Source: Gammaproteobacteria bacterium
Lineage (GTDB): Bacteria; Pseudomonadota; Gammaproteobacteria; JAABTG01
Reading direction: 5' to 3'
Assembly: GCA_030066245.1 (NCBI GenBank)
Contig: JASJBY010000273.1
Span: 1 to 7,895, forward strand
Length of the DNA stretch: 7,895 nucleotides
Below the pieces are notes generated by a model. The model ran no database searches. It was not told the origin of the DNA and was given only the letters and a program-made list of their open reading frames with translations. Shown in pieces: positions 1-5,883 of this stretch; the stretch's first letter is position 1; each line of letters opens with the position of its first letter. The position numbers were made by a program, and so were the translations under genes.

Positions 1-113
1 CCCTCATTCATCAGCACATGGTAGGGGTGGTGTATGTGATAACGGTTGTCCATCGCGCGGAGTCGCGCGGTGAACTCCTCTCTGCTCCAGGCGACGGGCG
101 CCGTACGGGTCAC
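1..113 (-). CDS. pqqC: PqqC, pyrroloquinoline-quinone synthase (N-terminal part, runs off left edge)
   Basis: Thirty-seven codons are visible, read on the minus strand from a GTG at 113 to the window edge. PqqC is the cofactorless oxidase that carries out the last step of PQQ synthesis: ring closure and an eight-electron oxidation of AHQQ in the cytoplasm. The visible stretch has the family's N-terminal signature: a W-S-R-E-E-F start of the first helix, then R-L-R-A, then R-Y-H-I-H-H-P-Y-H followed by M-N-E-G, matching the conserved 'YHIHHPF' segment of PqqC. The GTG at 113 is preferred over the in-frame GTG at 119 because GAAGG lies about 7 nt upstream of it. No ATG is available in frame. 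The start is 40 nt after the pqqB stop, so the two are probably co-transcribed. Identity is fairly certain; the exact start is less so. Confidence 0.88.
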   Translation of the reverse strand, partial: MTRTAPVAWSREEFTARLRAMDNRYHIHHPYHVLMNE

Positions 114-153
114 CGGCACGCCTTCGCCGTCGCGATGGCTTGAGGCGAAACGT

Positions 154-1068
154 TCACAGGGTGATCTCCATGCCGTCGTAGGCGACCTCGATGCCGGCGG
201 CTCGCAGCTGGGTACGCTCGGGCGAGTCCTCGTCGAGGATCGGATTGGTGTTGTTGATGTGGATCAAAATCTTACGCGGACGGGTGAGGGGCTTGAGTCG
301 GGCAATCATGCCGTCGTCGCCCGATTGTGGAAGATGTCCCATGTCACTGGCGAGCTTCGTGCCCACCCCAGCCCACTGCATTTCGTCCTGGCGCCAGAAT
401 GTTCCGTCAACCAGCAGGCAATCGGCCGCCTCCAACAGGCGTTGCACGGGACGATCGATGAGGCCAAGACCGGGAGCGTAGAAGAGGCTGCGGCCCGTCT
501 CCAAATTCTCCACCTGCATGCCGATGTTGTCCCCCTCGTGGGGGTCGTGCCGGTGGGGCGAGTACGGCGGCGCTTTGCTCCTGAGCGCCACGGCAGTGAA
601 ACGCAGGCTCGCTGCCTCCGCAATCGTGAATGATTCGCCAGGCCCCAGGGGAACGGGATGCCGCTCTATTCCGCAGTAGTGTTCGAGCATGCGCAGCACT
701 GGAAAGCCCGTAGTGAGGTCCTCGTACACCATGTCGGTACAGTAGATGCGCAGTGGGTTGCCTTCGCGAAGAATCAGCAGGCCCGTGGTGTGGTCGATCT
801 GGCTGTCCATCAGAACCACAGCCACAATGCCGGTGTCGCGGGTATTACGAGCGGGCTGGATGTCGGGGAACGATTCCAGCTGGGCTCGAATGTCGGGTGA
901 AGCGTTGAAGAGCACCCAGTTCGTGCCGTCGCTGGTCACTGCGATGGAAGACTGGGTGCGCGCAGACGCGTTCAAGCGTCCTTGTCGCAATCGTGAGCAG
1001 TTGTGGCAGTTACAGTTCCATTGGGGAAACCCCCCGCCCGCTGCCGAGCCTAGAACGCGAATTTGCAT
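154..1068 (-). CDS. pqqB: PqqB, PQQ biosynthesis metallo-beta-lactamase-fold protein
   Basis: A 304-residue protein, the normal length for PqqB. PqqB has the metallo-beta-lactamase fold and is reported to hydroxylate the Tyr ring of the Glu-Tyr intermediate before PqqC acts. Visible marks: start MQIRVLGSAAGGGFPQWNC, the zinc-type cluster C19-x-C21-x2-C24, the family segment D-S-Q-I-D-H-T-T-G at about 88-96, and H-I-N-N-T-N-P at about 270-276. The reading frame is open further upstream to 1269, but that extension is basic, low in family resemblance and reads through the pqqA-pqqB hairpin. The ATG at 1068 gives the canonical N-terminus, with CAGGG upstream. It lies 151 nt downstream of pqqA and 40 nt before pqqC on the same strand. 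No signal peptide or membrane segment is seen. Identity is near certain. Confidence 0.97.
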   Translation of the reverse strand: MQIRVLGSAAGGGFPQWNCNCHNCSRLRQGRLNASARTQSSIAVTSDGTNWVLFNASPDIRAQLESFPDIQPARNTRDTGIVAVVLMDSQIDHTTGLLILREGNPLRIYCTDMVYEDLTTGFPVLRMLEHYCGIERHPVPLGPGESFTIAEAASLRFTAVALRSKAPPYSPHRHDPHEGDNIGMQVENLETGRSLFYAPGLGLIDRPVQRLLEAADCLLVDGTFWRQDEMQWAGVGTKLASDMGHLPQSGDDGMIARLKPLTRPRKILIHINNTNPILDEDSPERTQLRAAGIEVAYDGMEITL

Positions 1069-1182
1069 GCATCTTGCCCTGCGGTACTTCCCTGCCTGAG
1101 CTGGCAAGCGATTGTGGCGGCACCCAAGGCGACCACATCGGTTTCCGCCGGGCCAGAGAAACGCTTGGGGGGGAGGCTGTCC

Positions 1183-1206
1183 TCGGGACGTCAGGTCACG
1201 TCCCGA
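1183..1206 (-). promoter_or_regulatory. Hairpin between pqqA and pqqB
   Basis: A perfect 9-bp inverted repeat (1183-1191 and 1198-1206, TCGGGACGT/ACGTCCCGA) with a 6-nt loop lies 13 nt after the pqqA stop. No T-run follows it on the minus strand, so it is not a classic intrinsic terminator. It more likely stabilises the 3' end of a short pqqA mRNA or partially stops read-through into pqqB. The stem is seen in the sequence; the role is inferred from the known excess of pqqA transcript in other bacteria. Confidence 0.6.
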
Positions 1207-1219
1207 AGACTTGCTGGTT

Positions 1220-1297
1220 TCAACGATGCTGGATATACATGGTGACCTCAAAGCCGAAGCGGAGATCACTGTATGCAGGTTTGATCCATTTCTTCAT
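1220..1297 (-). CDS. pqqA: PqqA, PQQ precursor peptide (25 aa)
   Basis: A 25-codon gene for the peptide that is cross-linked and trimmed into PQQ. The peptide begins MKKWIKPAY and contains the invariant G-F-E-V-T-M-Y core. Glu17 and Tyr21 stand in the E-x3-Y spacing that the radical SAM enzyme PqqE joins (with PqqD as chaperone), and both become the PQQ skeleton. Only 4 residues follow the Tyr, as is usual. The frame is open upstream to 1459, but the ATG at 1297 gives the family N-terminus; a modest GAGAG precedes it by about 6 nt. It is the first gene of the minus-strand cluster and is followed by a strong hairpin, which fits the known need for more PqqA than enzymes. pqqD and pqqE must lie beyond the left edge or elsewhere. 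Confidence 0.96.
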   Translation of the reverse strand: MKKWIKPAYSDLRFGFEVTMYIQHR

Positions 1298-1408
1298 AGT
1301 TTCACTCTCGATGTAGGTATACTCGCCAAGGGCGCGCGGGCACCTGTCGGTCTTGTCGGTGTCTCTATCTCTAGCTCCACGAGTAATGATAGCTGCACCG
1401 CCTGAAGC

Positions 1409-1424
1409 TGCAGAGAGCATGCCA
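1409..1424 (-). promoter_or_regulatory. Sigma-54-like (-24/-12) promoter candidate for pqqA
   Basis: On the minus strand the sequence TGGCATGCTCTCTGCA has exact GG-N10-GC spacing and differs from the TGGCACG-N4-TTGCA consensus at only two of the specified bases. Its expected start point is near 1397, about 100 nt upstream of the pqqA ATG. I see no good sigma-70 -35/-10 pair immediately upstream of pqqA. This is a single motif match by eye, so it could be chance. Confidence 0.35.
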
Positions 1425-1510
1425 GGGTAGCGCTTGTAGGTCCAGCCCCCATACCGCAAAATCTGTGACCCAGAGTCGCCCGCGGACGCTGTCCGGGGGC
1501 TCGCATTGGC

Positions 1511-1570
1511 GTTCGGTTAGGGCTGTGCCGGCATAGGCCGCCGTGAATCCTCAGCCGCGGGGGCGCCCAG
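1511..1570 (+). repeat. Degenerate partial copy of the intergenic palindromic repeat
   Basis: Positions 1511-1533 match the reverse complement of 6304-6326 over 23 nt with a single difference. The bases that follow (C-C-G-C-C-G-T-G-A-A-T near 1538-1548) resemble the CGCCGTGAAT interior of the 6203-6323 element, but with a gap. The second arm is not recognisable. This looks like a decayed or one-armed copy in the pqqA-pabB intergenic region. Confidence 0.5.
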
Positions 1571-1617
1571 GCGGGTAGCGATGCAATCCGGCCGTTTGCC
1601 GGCGAGGCCAGTTCAGT

Positions 1618-1688
1618 CCCGCTCCTGGCGGACGTCAGAGCGGGCCTGCGGCTGGTCCTTTCCGGTGCCCGCACTGCGGGGGCTTTTT
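1618..1688 (+). promoter_or_regulatory. Attenuator-like leader upstream of pabB
   Basis: Three competing pairings can be drawn. Segment 1:2 is CCCGCTC (1618-1624) with GAGCGGG (1638-1644). Segment 2:3 is GCGGGC (1640-1645) with GCCCGC (1667-1672), a perfect 6 bp. Segment 3:4 is the terminator stem at 1667-1683. The 1:2 / 2:3 / 3:4 order is that of a transcription attenuator. A 43-codon frame from ATG 1581 to TAA 1710 crosses it and carries two Trp codons (1626, 1653), but it runs through the terminator and its start has only a weak ribosome site. The pairings are seen; attenuation is inferred. Confidence 0.35.
1667..1688 (+). terminator. Intrinsic terminator just upstream of pabB
   Basis: A short GC stem (GCCC-GC / GC-GG-GGGC around an ACT loop, with a two-G bulge) is followed directly by TTTTT at 1684-1688. 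It ends 37 nt before the pabB ATG and reads on the plus strand, where no complete upstream gene exists. It therefore ends either a leader transcript of pabB or a small RNA starting in 1300-1660. Confidence 0.55.
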
Positions 1689-1725
1689 GCCTGTCAGCCG
1701 CTGGACGAGTAAACGAGTGCAGCCC

Positions 1726-3126
1726 ATGGGCAGATCATCGGTTCCGCTGCTTACGGAAGTCTCCTATAGCCCCGATTCCACCAGGCTATTCGAGGCCATT
1801 GCCGATTGGCCCTGGGCCGTATTTCTCGACAGCGGCCGCTGGGGAACAGACCAGGGAAGGTACGACATCCTCGCTGCGGAGCCCATGATGACCCTGTGCA
1901 CACGTGGGCAGATGACCGAGGTGAGGTCCCGACAGACCAGCACTCTGACGCCCGCGGATCCCGTTGACGTGCTTCGGGACCACCTTCAGGCCCCTGTGGA
2001 GAGCCGTTCGGGCCTGCCTTTCTGCGGAGGAGCGATTGGGTACTTCGCCTACGATCTCGGACGGCGCCTGGAGCGGATCCCGAGCGTGGCGGCAGATGCC
2101 GAGGGACTGCCGGAAATGGCAGTCGGTATCTATGACTGGGCGCTGATCGTGGACCATCACGCGAGACGAAGCTGGCTGGTGGGTCAGGGCCGCGACTCGT
2201 TCACCCGCGAACGATGGGAAGCGCTGGGACGGCTGTTTCATGCGCCTCCGCGGGCTCCCGGGAGCAGGCCGTTTCGCGTCTTGACACCGGTTGTCTCCAA
2301 CATGGACCACCAGCAGTATGCCACTGGTTTCCGGCGCATCAAGCATTACATACGGGAAGGCGACTGCTATCAGGTCAATTTCGCCCAGCGTTTCTCCGCG
2401 CGGGCGGACGGGGACCCCTGGGTTGCGTACAAGGCCTTGCGGCAGCTCAATCCCGCGCCTTTTGCGGCCTACCTGAACCTCCCGTTCGTGCAGGTGTTGA
2501 GCGCTTCGCCCGAGCGCTTTCTGCGGGTTAGGGAAGGTCGGGTGGAAACCCGGCCAATCAAGGGAACCTGTCGGCGGGGAGCCAGCCCTGGGGAAGACCA
2601 CCTACTTGCCGACGCCCTGCGAACGAGCGCCAAAGACCGCGCCGAGAACGTAATGATTGTTGACCTGCTGCGCAACGACCTCGGCAAAAACTGTGCAGTG
2701 GGCAGTGTGGCTGTGCCGAAGATGTGCGAGTTGCAAAGCCTGGCCACGGTGCACCACTTGGTCAGCACCGTTACGGGCCGGCTGGCCCCCGGGCGTGATT
2801 CGCTGCAGCTGCTCAGAGGGTGTTTTCCGGGTGGTTCGATTACCGGTGCGCCAAAGTTGCGCGCCATGGAGATCATCGAGGAACTTGAGCCGCACCGCCG
2901 CGGCATCTACTGCGGAGCCATCGGCTATGTGGGTTTCGACGGATCGATGGACATGAACATCGCGATTCGCACCATGGTCAACGCGGCCGGCGTCATTCGA
3001 TTCTGGGCCGGCGGCGGCATTGTGGCGGACTCAGAGGCGGAAGCGGAATATCAAGAGACACTCGACAAGTCTTCGGCGATGCTCAATCTGCTGCAAGGCG
3101 CCGCCATGGAGAATGTGGGTAGTTGA
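1726..3126 (+). CDS. pabB: Aminodeoxychorismate synthase component I (PabB)
   Basis: 466 residues from ATG 1726 (E. coli PabB has 453). With the PabA amidotransferase it converts chorismate and glutamine-derived ammonia to 4-amino-4-deoxychorismate, the precursor of p-aminobenzoate and folate, in the cytoplasm. An N-terminal anthranilate synthase-I-like region includes P-W-A-V-F-L-D-S-G. The C-terminal chorismate-binding domain has S-A-S-P-E-R-F (about 259-265), P-I-K-G-T (277-281), I-T-G-A-P-K (372-377) and G-G-G-I-V-A-D-S (429-436). The Lys in PIKGT is the PabB nucleophile; TrpE has Ala there, so this is PabB rather than anthranilate synthase. The frame opens with a TTG at 1687 inside the terminator T-run, which is implausible as a start. 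ATG 1726 is chosen, and GTG 1717, which is better spaced from GGACGAG, is the alternative. No pabA or pabC is adjacent. Confidence 0.95.
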   Translation: MGRSSVPLLTEVSYSPDSTRLFEAIADWPWAVFLDSGRWGTDQGRYDILAAEPMMTLCTRGQMTEVRSRQTSTLTPADPVDVLRDHLQAPVESRSGLPFCGGAIGYFAYDLGRRLERIPSVAADAEGLPEMAVGIYDWALIVDHHARRSWLVGQGRDSFTRERWEALGRLFHAPPRAPGSRPFRVLTPVVSNMDHQQYATGFRRIKHYIREGDCYQVNFAQRFSARADGDPWVAYKALRQLNPAPFAAYLNLPFVQVLSASPERFLRVREGRVETRPIKGTCRRGASPGEDHLLADALRTSAKDRAENVMIVDLLRNDLGKNCAVGSVAVPKMCELQSLATVHHLVSTVTGRLAPGRDSLQLLRGCFPGGSITGAPKLRAMEIIEELEPHRRGIYCGAIGYVGFDGSMDMNIAIRTMVNAAGVIRFWAGGGIVADSEAEAEYQETLDKSSAMLNLLQGAAMENVGS

Positions 3127-3360
3127 GCGCCCCGGTTGGCCTGCCAGCAGGGTTCGTGACTCAAGGGGCTGCATGAGATCTGACCGCGACGGCGCAGGCG
3201 GGCGTGACGAGGGTGGAGTCGACCTCGTCGTATCCTATCCATGGACTTCCCTGGGAGCAGCACCCGGCCCCCGGGCGGAAATCAACGCCATTCGTTTAAA
3301 CCCTTGCTCGACTGCACCGAGCCGCGGAGAGGCGGGACGCGACGACGCGGCCCGCGCCGC
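3127..3360. other. Non-coding gap after pabB
   Basis: Between the pabB stop and the stop of the 65-codon gene I see no gene with a credible start, and no pabC-type aminotransferase. Only a 4-bp CCTG/CAGG stem occurs near 3139-3150, too weak to call a terminator for pabB. This is a convergent region where transcripts from both sides must end. Confidence 0.4.
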
Positions 3361-3558
3361 TCAACGTACCCTTTTGATTCGCTCCAGGCCCCGCTCTTCT
3401 GCCAGGTGCAGGGCTGTCGACAGAACGTAGCTGCGCAGCGCATGCAGGGACAACGCACCTTCGCAGTACCGGCTGATATAACGCGGGGCCTCCGCGTCGT
3501 GTGTCTGCTCCCAGACGTAGGCACAGGCTCGCAGCAGAGACTTCTCCTCCCCCTTCAC
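3361..3558 (-). CDS. Small protein of unknown function (65 aa)
   Basis: A minus-strand frame of 65 codons from GTG 3558 to TGA 3361. It is preceded by AAGAGGGGAAGG about 2-5 nt before the GTG, the purine-richest ribosome site in the window. An AT-rich patch at 3571-3620, unusual in this GC-rich DNA, lies upstream and could hold its promoter; a poor TTGATC (-35) / TAAGCT (-10) pair with 16-bp spacing can be drawn. Codons are mostly G/C-ending. The product begins MKGEEKSLLRACAYVWEQ, is soluble and looks all-helical, with Cys12 and Cys32 and a basic tail (R-I-K-R-V-R). I recognise no family or domain. It is convergent with pabB and stands alone between it and the sensor gene. Overlapping frames on the other strand are less gene-like. 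It could still be a chance frame. Confidence 0.5.
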   Translation of the reverse strand: MKGEEKSLLRACAYVWEQTHDAEAPRYISRYCEGALSLHALRSYVLSTALHLAEERGLERIKRVR

Positions 3559-3815
3559 GCCCTTCCCCTCTTGTTAATGCCCTTTGTTAGCTTAGTGCAT
3601 ATAAATGATTGATCAAGATGGCGGAGGGGTAGGGGATACACCGCTCCGAAGCGTGTCGGCACCAATCTGCTGCCCGGGCAAATGAGGGGAAGCCCCGCGT
3701 GTTCGGGGTGGTTGCTACCTCGACGGCAGGCCAGCCCCGGCACAAAAATGCGTTTCAGGGATTCTGTCTGCCTCGGACCCCGTGTGTCGGTTAGTGCCTT
3801 CCGGCGTTCACTGGC

Positions 3816-4763
3816 CTAAGCAGCACTGCCCACCCAGAACGACATGTCCTTTTCGAGGAACTCCCGCCAGCACATATAGTGGGTGCCGTCACAGGAAAAG
3901 GTTAGGCTGATCATGCCGTTGAAGATGTTGATGGAGGACGAACGCAGATACAGGGTCTCGTCCGCGGAGCGTAACTGGCGCATCCCCTTCAGTATGCTCC
4001 CTATCCTGTCGGCCGGAATGAGCGCATTCTCCGGATAGGCCCGGCGCGGGTACAACAGGCACACGTCCGGATCACTCAAGGCCTCATGGTCGAAGATGCG
4101 GTAGCGGAAGGGATCTTCCACCAGCCAGATGGTGGCGCGGCTGCTGGAGAAGTGAATCACCCCCTGGAACATGCCGCGCTCGGTCAGCAGCTCCTCCAGG
4201 ATGGCGCAGGCCTGGTCCATGCTCCTGTCCATGAGGCTCTCGACCCGGCACTGCTGGAAAACGGTGCCGCGAATGGCCGGATCACCCTTGATTTGCTGCG
4301 AGTCTACTGACTCCTCATAAAGCTCGGCGGTCACCGGCAAGTCTCGCAGGTCGAAGTCGGCTCCCACGTAGCCTACTGCCTCACCGTCCCGATGGACCAC
4401 CTGCAAAGCCGTCAAGGAGGGCCGGTTGGCGCGCAGGCTGACATAGGCATCCGAGAGCAGAAAACCCCAGGAGGGCACGGCCTCGCGCATGTAGGGGCGC
4501 TGGGAGCGATCTCGCCCGTAATGCTCTGGCAGCAGGCCACCCTTGCTGACGTTGTCGCTGAGCTGAATGCCGTTGGTATCCAGGGCATATAGAAACAGGC
4601 AGTTAGGTACGTCCGGGCAACCGCATTGCAGCACCATGTCCAGTTCCTCGCGGGATCCCCAGACAGCCGCGGCCCTGCCGGCCAGCTCTGCCAGCGGCTT
4701 GGACAGCTGCTCCGCCAGTGCCACCCGTTGTCGATGGATGGCATCTTTCAATGCTTCCTTCAT
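3816..4763 (-). CDS. Soluble PDC/Cache-like sensor domain protein
   Basis: 315 residues from ATG 4763, with GGGAG close upstream. Residues about 50-145 resemble a PDC/Cache small-molecule-binding domain: a strand L-F-L-Y-A-L-D-T-N-G, then G-R-D-R-S-Q-R-P-Y-M (83-92, like the 'GRDYSxRPYF' ligand motif of dCache sensors), S-D-A-Y-V-S (104-109) and G-Y-V-G-A-D-F-D-L (131-139). The N-terminal 35 residues are helical. The part after 150 is unfamiliar and carries no visible kinase, GGDEF, EAL or methyl-accepting signature. There is no signal peptide or membrane segment, which is odd, since most Cache domains sit outside the membrane. A Cys cluster C47-x-C49-x5-C55 precedes the core and might bind metal or respond to redox (speculative). 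It is divergent from the 4872 gene. The Cache assignment is by motif only; its output is unknown. Confidence 0.8.
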   Translation of the reverse strand: MKEALKDAIHRQRVALAEQLSKPLAELAGRAAAVWGSREELDMVLQCGCPDVPNCLFLYALDTNGIQLSDNVSKGGLLPEHYGRDRSQRPYMREAVPSWGFLLSDAYVSLRANRPSLTALQVVHRDGEAVGYVGADFDLRDLPVTAELYEESVDSQQIKGDPAIRGTVFQQCRVESLMDRSMDQACAILEELLTERGMFQGVIHFSSSRATIWLVEDPFRYRIFDHEALSDPDVCLLYPRRAYPENALIPADRIGSILKGMRQLRSADETLYLRSSSINIFNGMISLTFSCDGTHYMCWREFLEKDMSFWVGSAA

Positions 4764-4810
4764 GCTCCCGGTTTCGCCGCTGCTCGGTCAATCAGCGATG
4801 GAATCGATGC

Positions 4811-4836
4811 GTATCCTCTAAACTTTTAGTAGATAC
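4811..4836. promoter_or_regulatory. 26-bp dyad in the divergent promoter region (operator candidate)
   Basis: The sequence is symmetric about 4823/4824: GTATC (4811-4815) pairs with GATAC (4832-4836), and CTAAA (4818-4822) with TTTAG (4825-4829), so 10 of 13 positions per half match. It is AT-rich, lies 47 bp before the minus-strand sensor start and 35 bp before the plus-strand start, and so could serve a regulator controlling both genes. No regulator gene is adjacent. Confidence 0.5.
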
Positions 4837-4871
4837 CAGCTGTTTCTCCAATCGAACTTGGGAGTGCATGT

Positions 4872-5786
4872 GTGTCGAAGGCGGTGAGCAACGGAAGCCG
4901 GCGGGATATCGCGGGCAAACCATGCGTGTTCTACGACGGCTACTGGATCAAGTGGTACGAGCCACCGAAGGACTCGTTGGCTGCCAAGAAGCAGCTCATA
5001 GCGGCTTTGACAAGGCGTCTTTTCAACCACGTGGAGCATGGAATCAATATGCCCGGCTCGCGCCTGAACGAGGCGAGAGCAGCCTACGAGGGAGAGACGG
5101 ATCAAGATAGAAAAAGGGTCAAAGGGGCGATGCTGGCCGGCGCCCTGTTCAACAGGGCAACCGACATCTTCCGGGCCGCGGTGGAGTTGCAGGAATCCGG
5201 CGTCGCGATGACAGCGGAGAACGAGCTGATGCGCGAATGCGGTCGATGCCTGATGGAAGCCATGGAGTTCGGCAGGACGGTGAAGCATCGCCACGGGGAC
5301 GAGGGCATTGACGAGCTTTGGGGCGAGCCGCTGAAGGCGTTCTCGATGCCCATCGAAGCCTTCTACGAGAGCCGGTACATCAAGATTGCCCAGGCCATGC
5401 GCGACATCGATGCCATCGGTGACGGCCTCGTGGACTGTCTCCGGGCCAGCTCGTTCTTTCCGCAGATCGAAGGCAAGGTCCGTGCATTCACCCGCGCGGC
5501 GCGCGAAAAGTGCGAGACACTCAGGACAGACCCTGTGATCTTCGAAGTCTGGCCCTCGTTGGTGGTGACGGGCGACAAGCTTGCCGAATCCCAGCCCCGG
5601 CTGCCGGCGACCGCCGGCGAGGAAGAGCGTCATCTCGCGGCGGCCGGAATGCGTCTGTTGCACCAGGGGATGCGGCTTGTTTCCGACCTCGCCCGGGCCC
5701 GCGTGTCGATGCCGGTCAGCACCCGCGAATTTCTCAGTTGCTGCCGCGACTATGGTCTTCAGTTCGAACCGGTGACAGCTGCATGA
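4872..5786 (+). CDS. Protein of unknown function (304 aa), divergent from the sensor gene
   Basis: A 304-residue protein read from GTG 4872, chosen because GGGAG lies 7 nt upstream; the nearby ATG at 4868 is out of frame. I recognise no family. It begins MSKAVSNGSRRDIAG, then has a short aromatic segment (F20-Y-D-G-Y-W-I-K-W-Y-E-P-P), after which it is predominantly helical, with many charged residues and no signal peptide or membrane segment. Cys pairs occur at 123/126 (C-G-R-C) and 290/291. The G/C-rich third codon positions and good ribosome site support it as real, against a 361-codon antisense frame over the same DNA. It shares a 108-bp promoter region and an operator-like dyad with the Cache-like gene, so the two may respond to one signal. 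It has no co-directional partner downstream. Function cannot be assigned. Confidence 0.85.
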   Translation: MSKAVSNGSRRDIAGKPCVFYDGYWIKWYEPPKDSLAAKKQLIAALTRRLFNHVEHGINMPGSRLNEARAAYEGETDQDRKRVKGAMLAGALFNRATDIFRAAVELQESGVAMTAENELMRECGRCLMEAMEFGRTVKHRHGDEGIDELWGEPLKAFSMPIEAFYESRYIKIAQAMRDIDAIGDGLVDCLRASSFFPQIEGKVRAFTRAAREKCETLRTDPVIFEVWPSLVVTGDKLAESQPRLPATAGEEERHLAAAGMRLLHQGMRLVSDLARARVSMPVSTREFLSCCRDYGLQFEPVTAA

Positions 5787-5870
5787 GCGGTGGCAGCTAG
5801 CGCCGGCAGGCTCTGGTCGCGTGGTGCTTATCAGCCTGCACGATAGCAGTTCTCCCACGGCCGGGACGCG

Positions 5871-5883
5871 AGCCCATCGGGCT
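5871..5883 (+). terminator. Weak hairpin downstream of the 304-aa gene
   Basis: AGCCC (5871-5875) and GGGCT (5879-5883) form a 5-bp stem with an ATC loop, followed by TCTCCC rather than a true T-run, 85 nt after the stop codon. It may be a poor terminator for the 4872 gene; the evidence is thin. Confidence 0.2.

Noticed and set aside
46..633. A 195-codon plus-strand frame opposite pqqB and pqqC.
   Set aside because: It lies antisense to two well-identified genes and has no domain resemblance or ribosome site.
1069..1269. A 67-residue N-terminal extension of PqqB.
   Set aside because: It reads through the pqqA-pqqB hairpin, is unlike any PqqB N-terminus, and the ATG at 1068 gives the canonical start.
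1687..1725. An upstream TTG start for pabB.
   Set aside because: The TTG lies inside the T-run of the terminator hairpin and would have no ribosome site; PabB homologues start nearer to ATG 1726.
1786..2601. A 271-codon minus-strand frame inside pabB.
   Set aside because: pabB is certain from its motifs; the antisense frame shows no recognisable family and is a codon-bias shadow.
1726..3126. Anthranilate synthase component I (TrpE) as the identity of the 466-residue protein.
   Set aside because: The chorismate-site motif is P-I-K-G-T, with the PabB-type Lys, not the P-I-A-G-T of TrpE.
3241..3612. A 123-codon plus-strand frame opposite the 65-codon gene.
   Set aside because: It has poor composition and no ribosome site; the minus-strand frame has a much better start context.
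3691..3712. A CRISPR type I-E-like half-palindrome (CCCCG-CGTGTT-CGGGG) followed by a similar CCCCGTGTGTCGG at 3778.
   Set aside because: There are only two dissimilar copies 85 bp apart, the second without a stem, and no regular 61-bp period or cas genes. It is more likely chance in GC-rich DNA.
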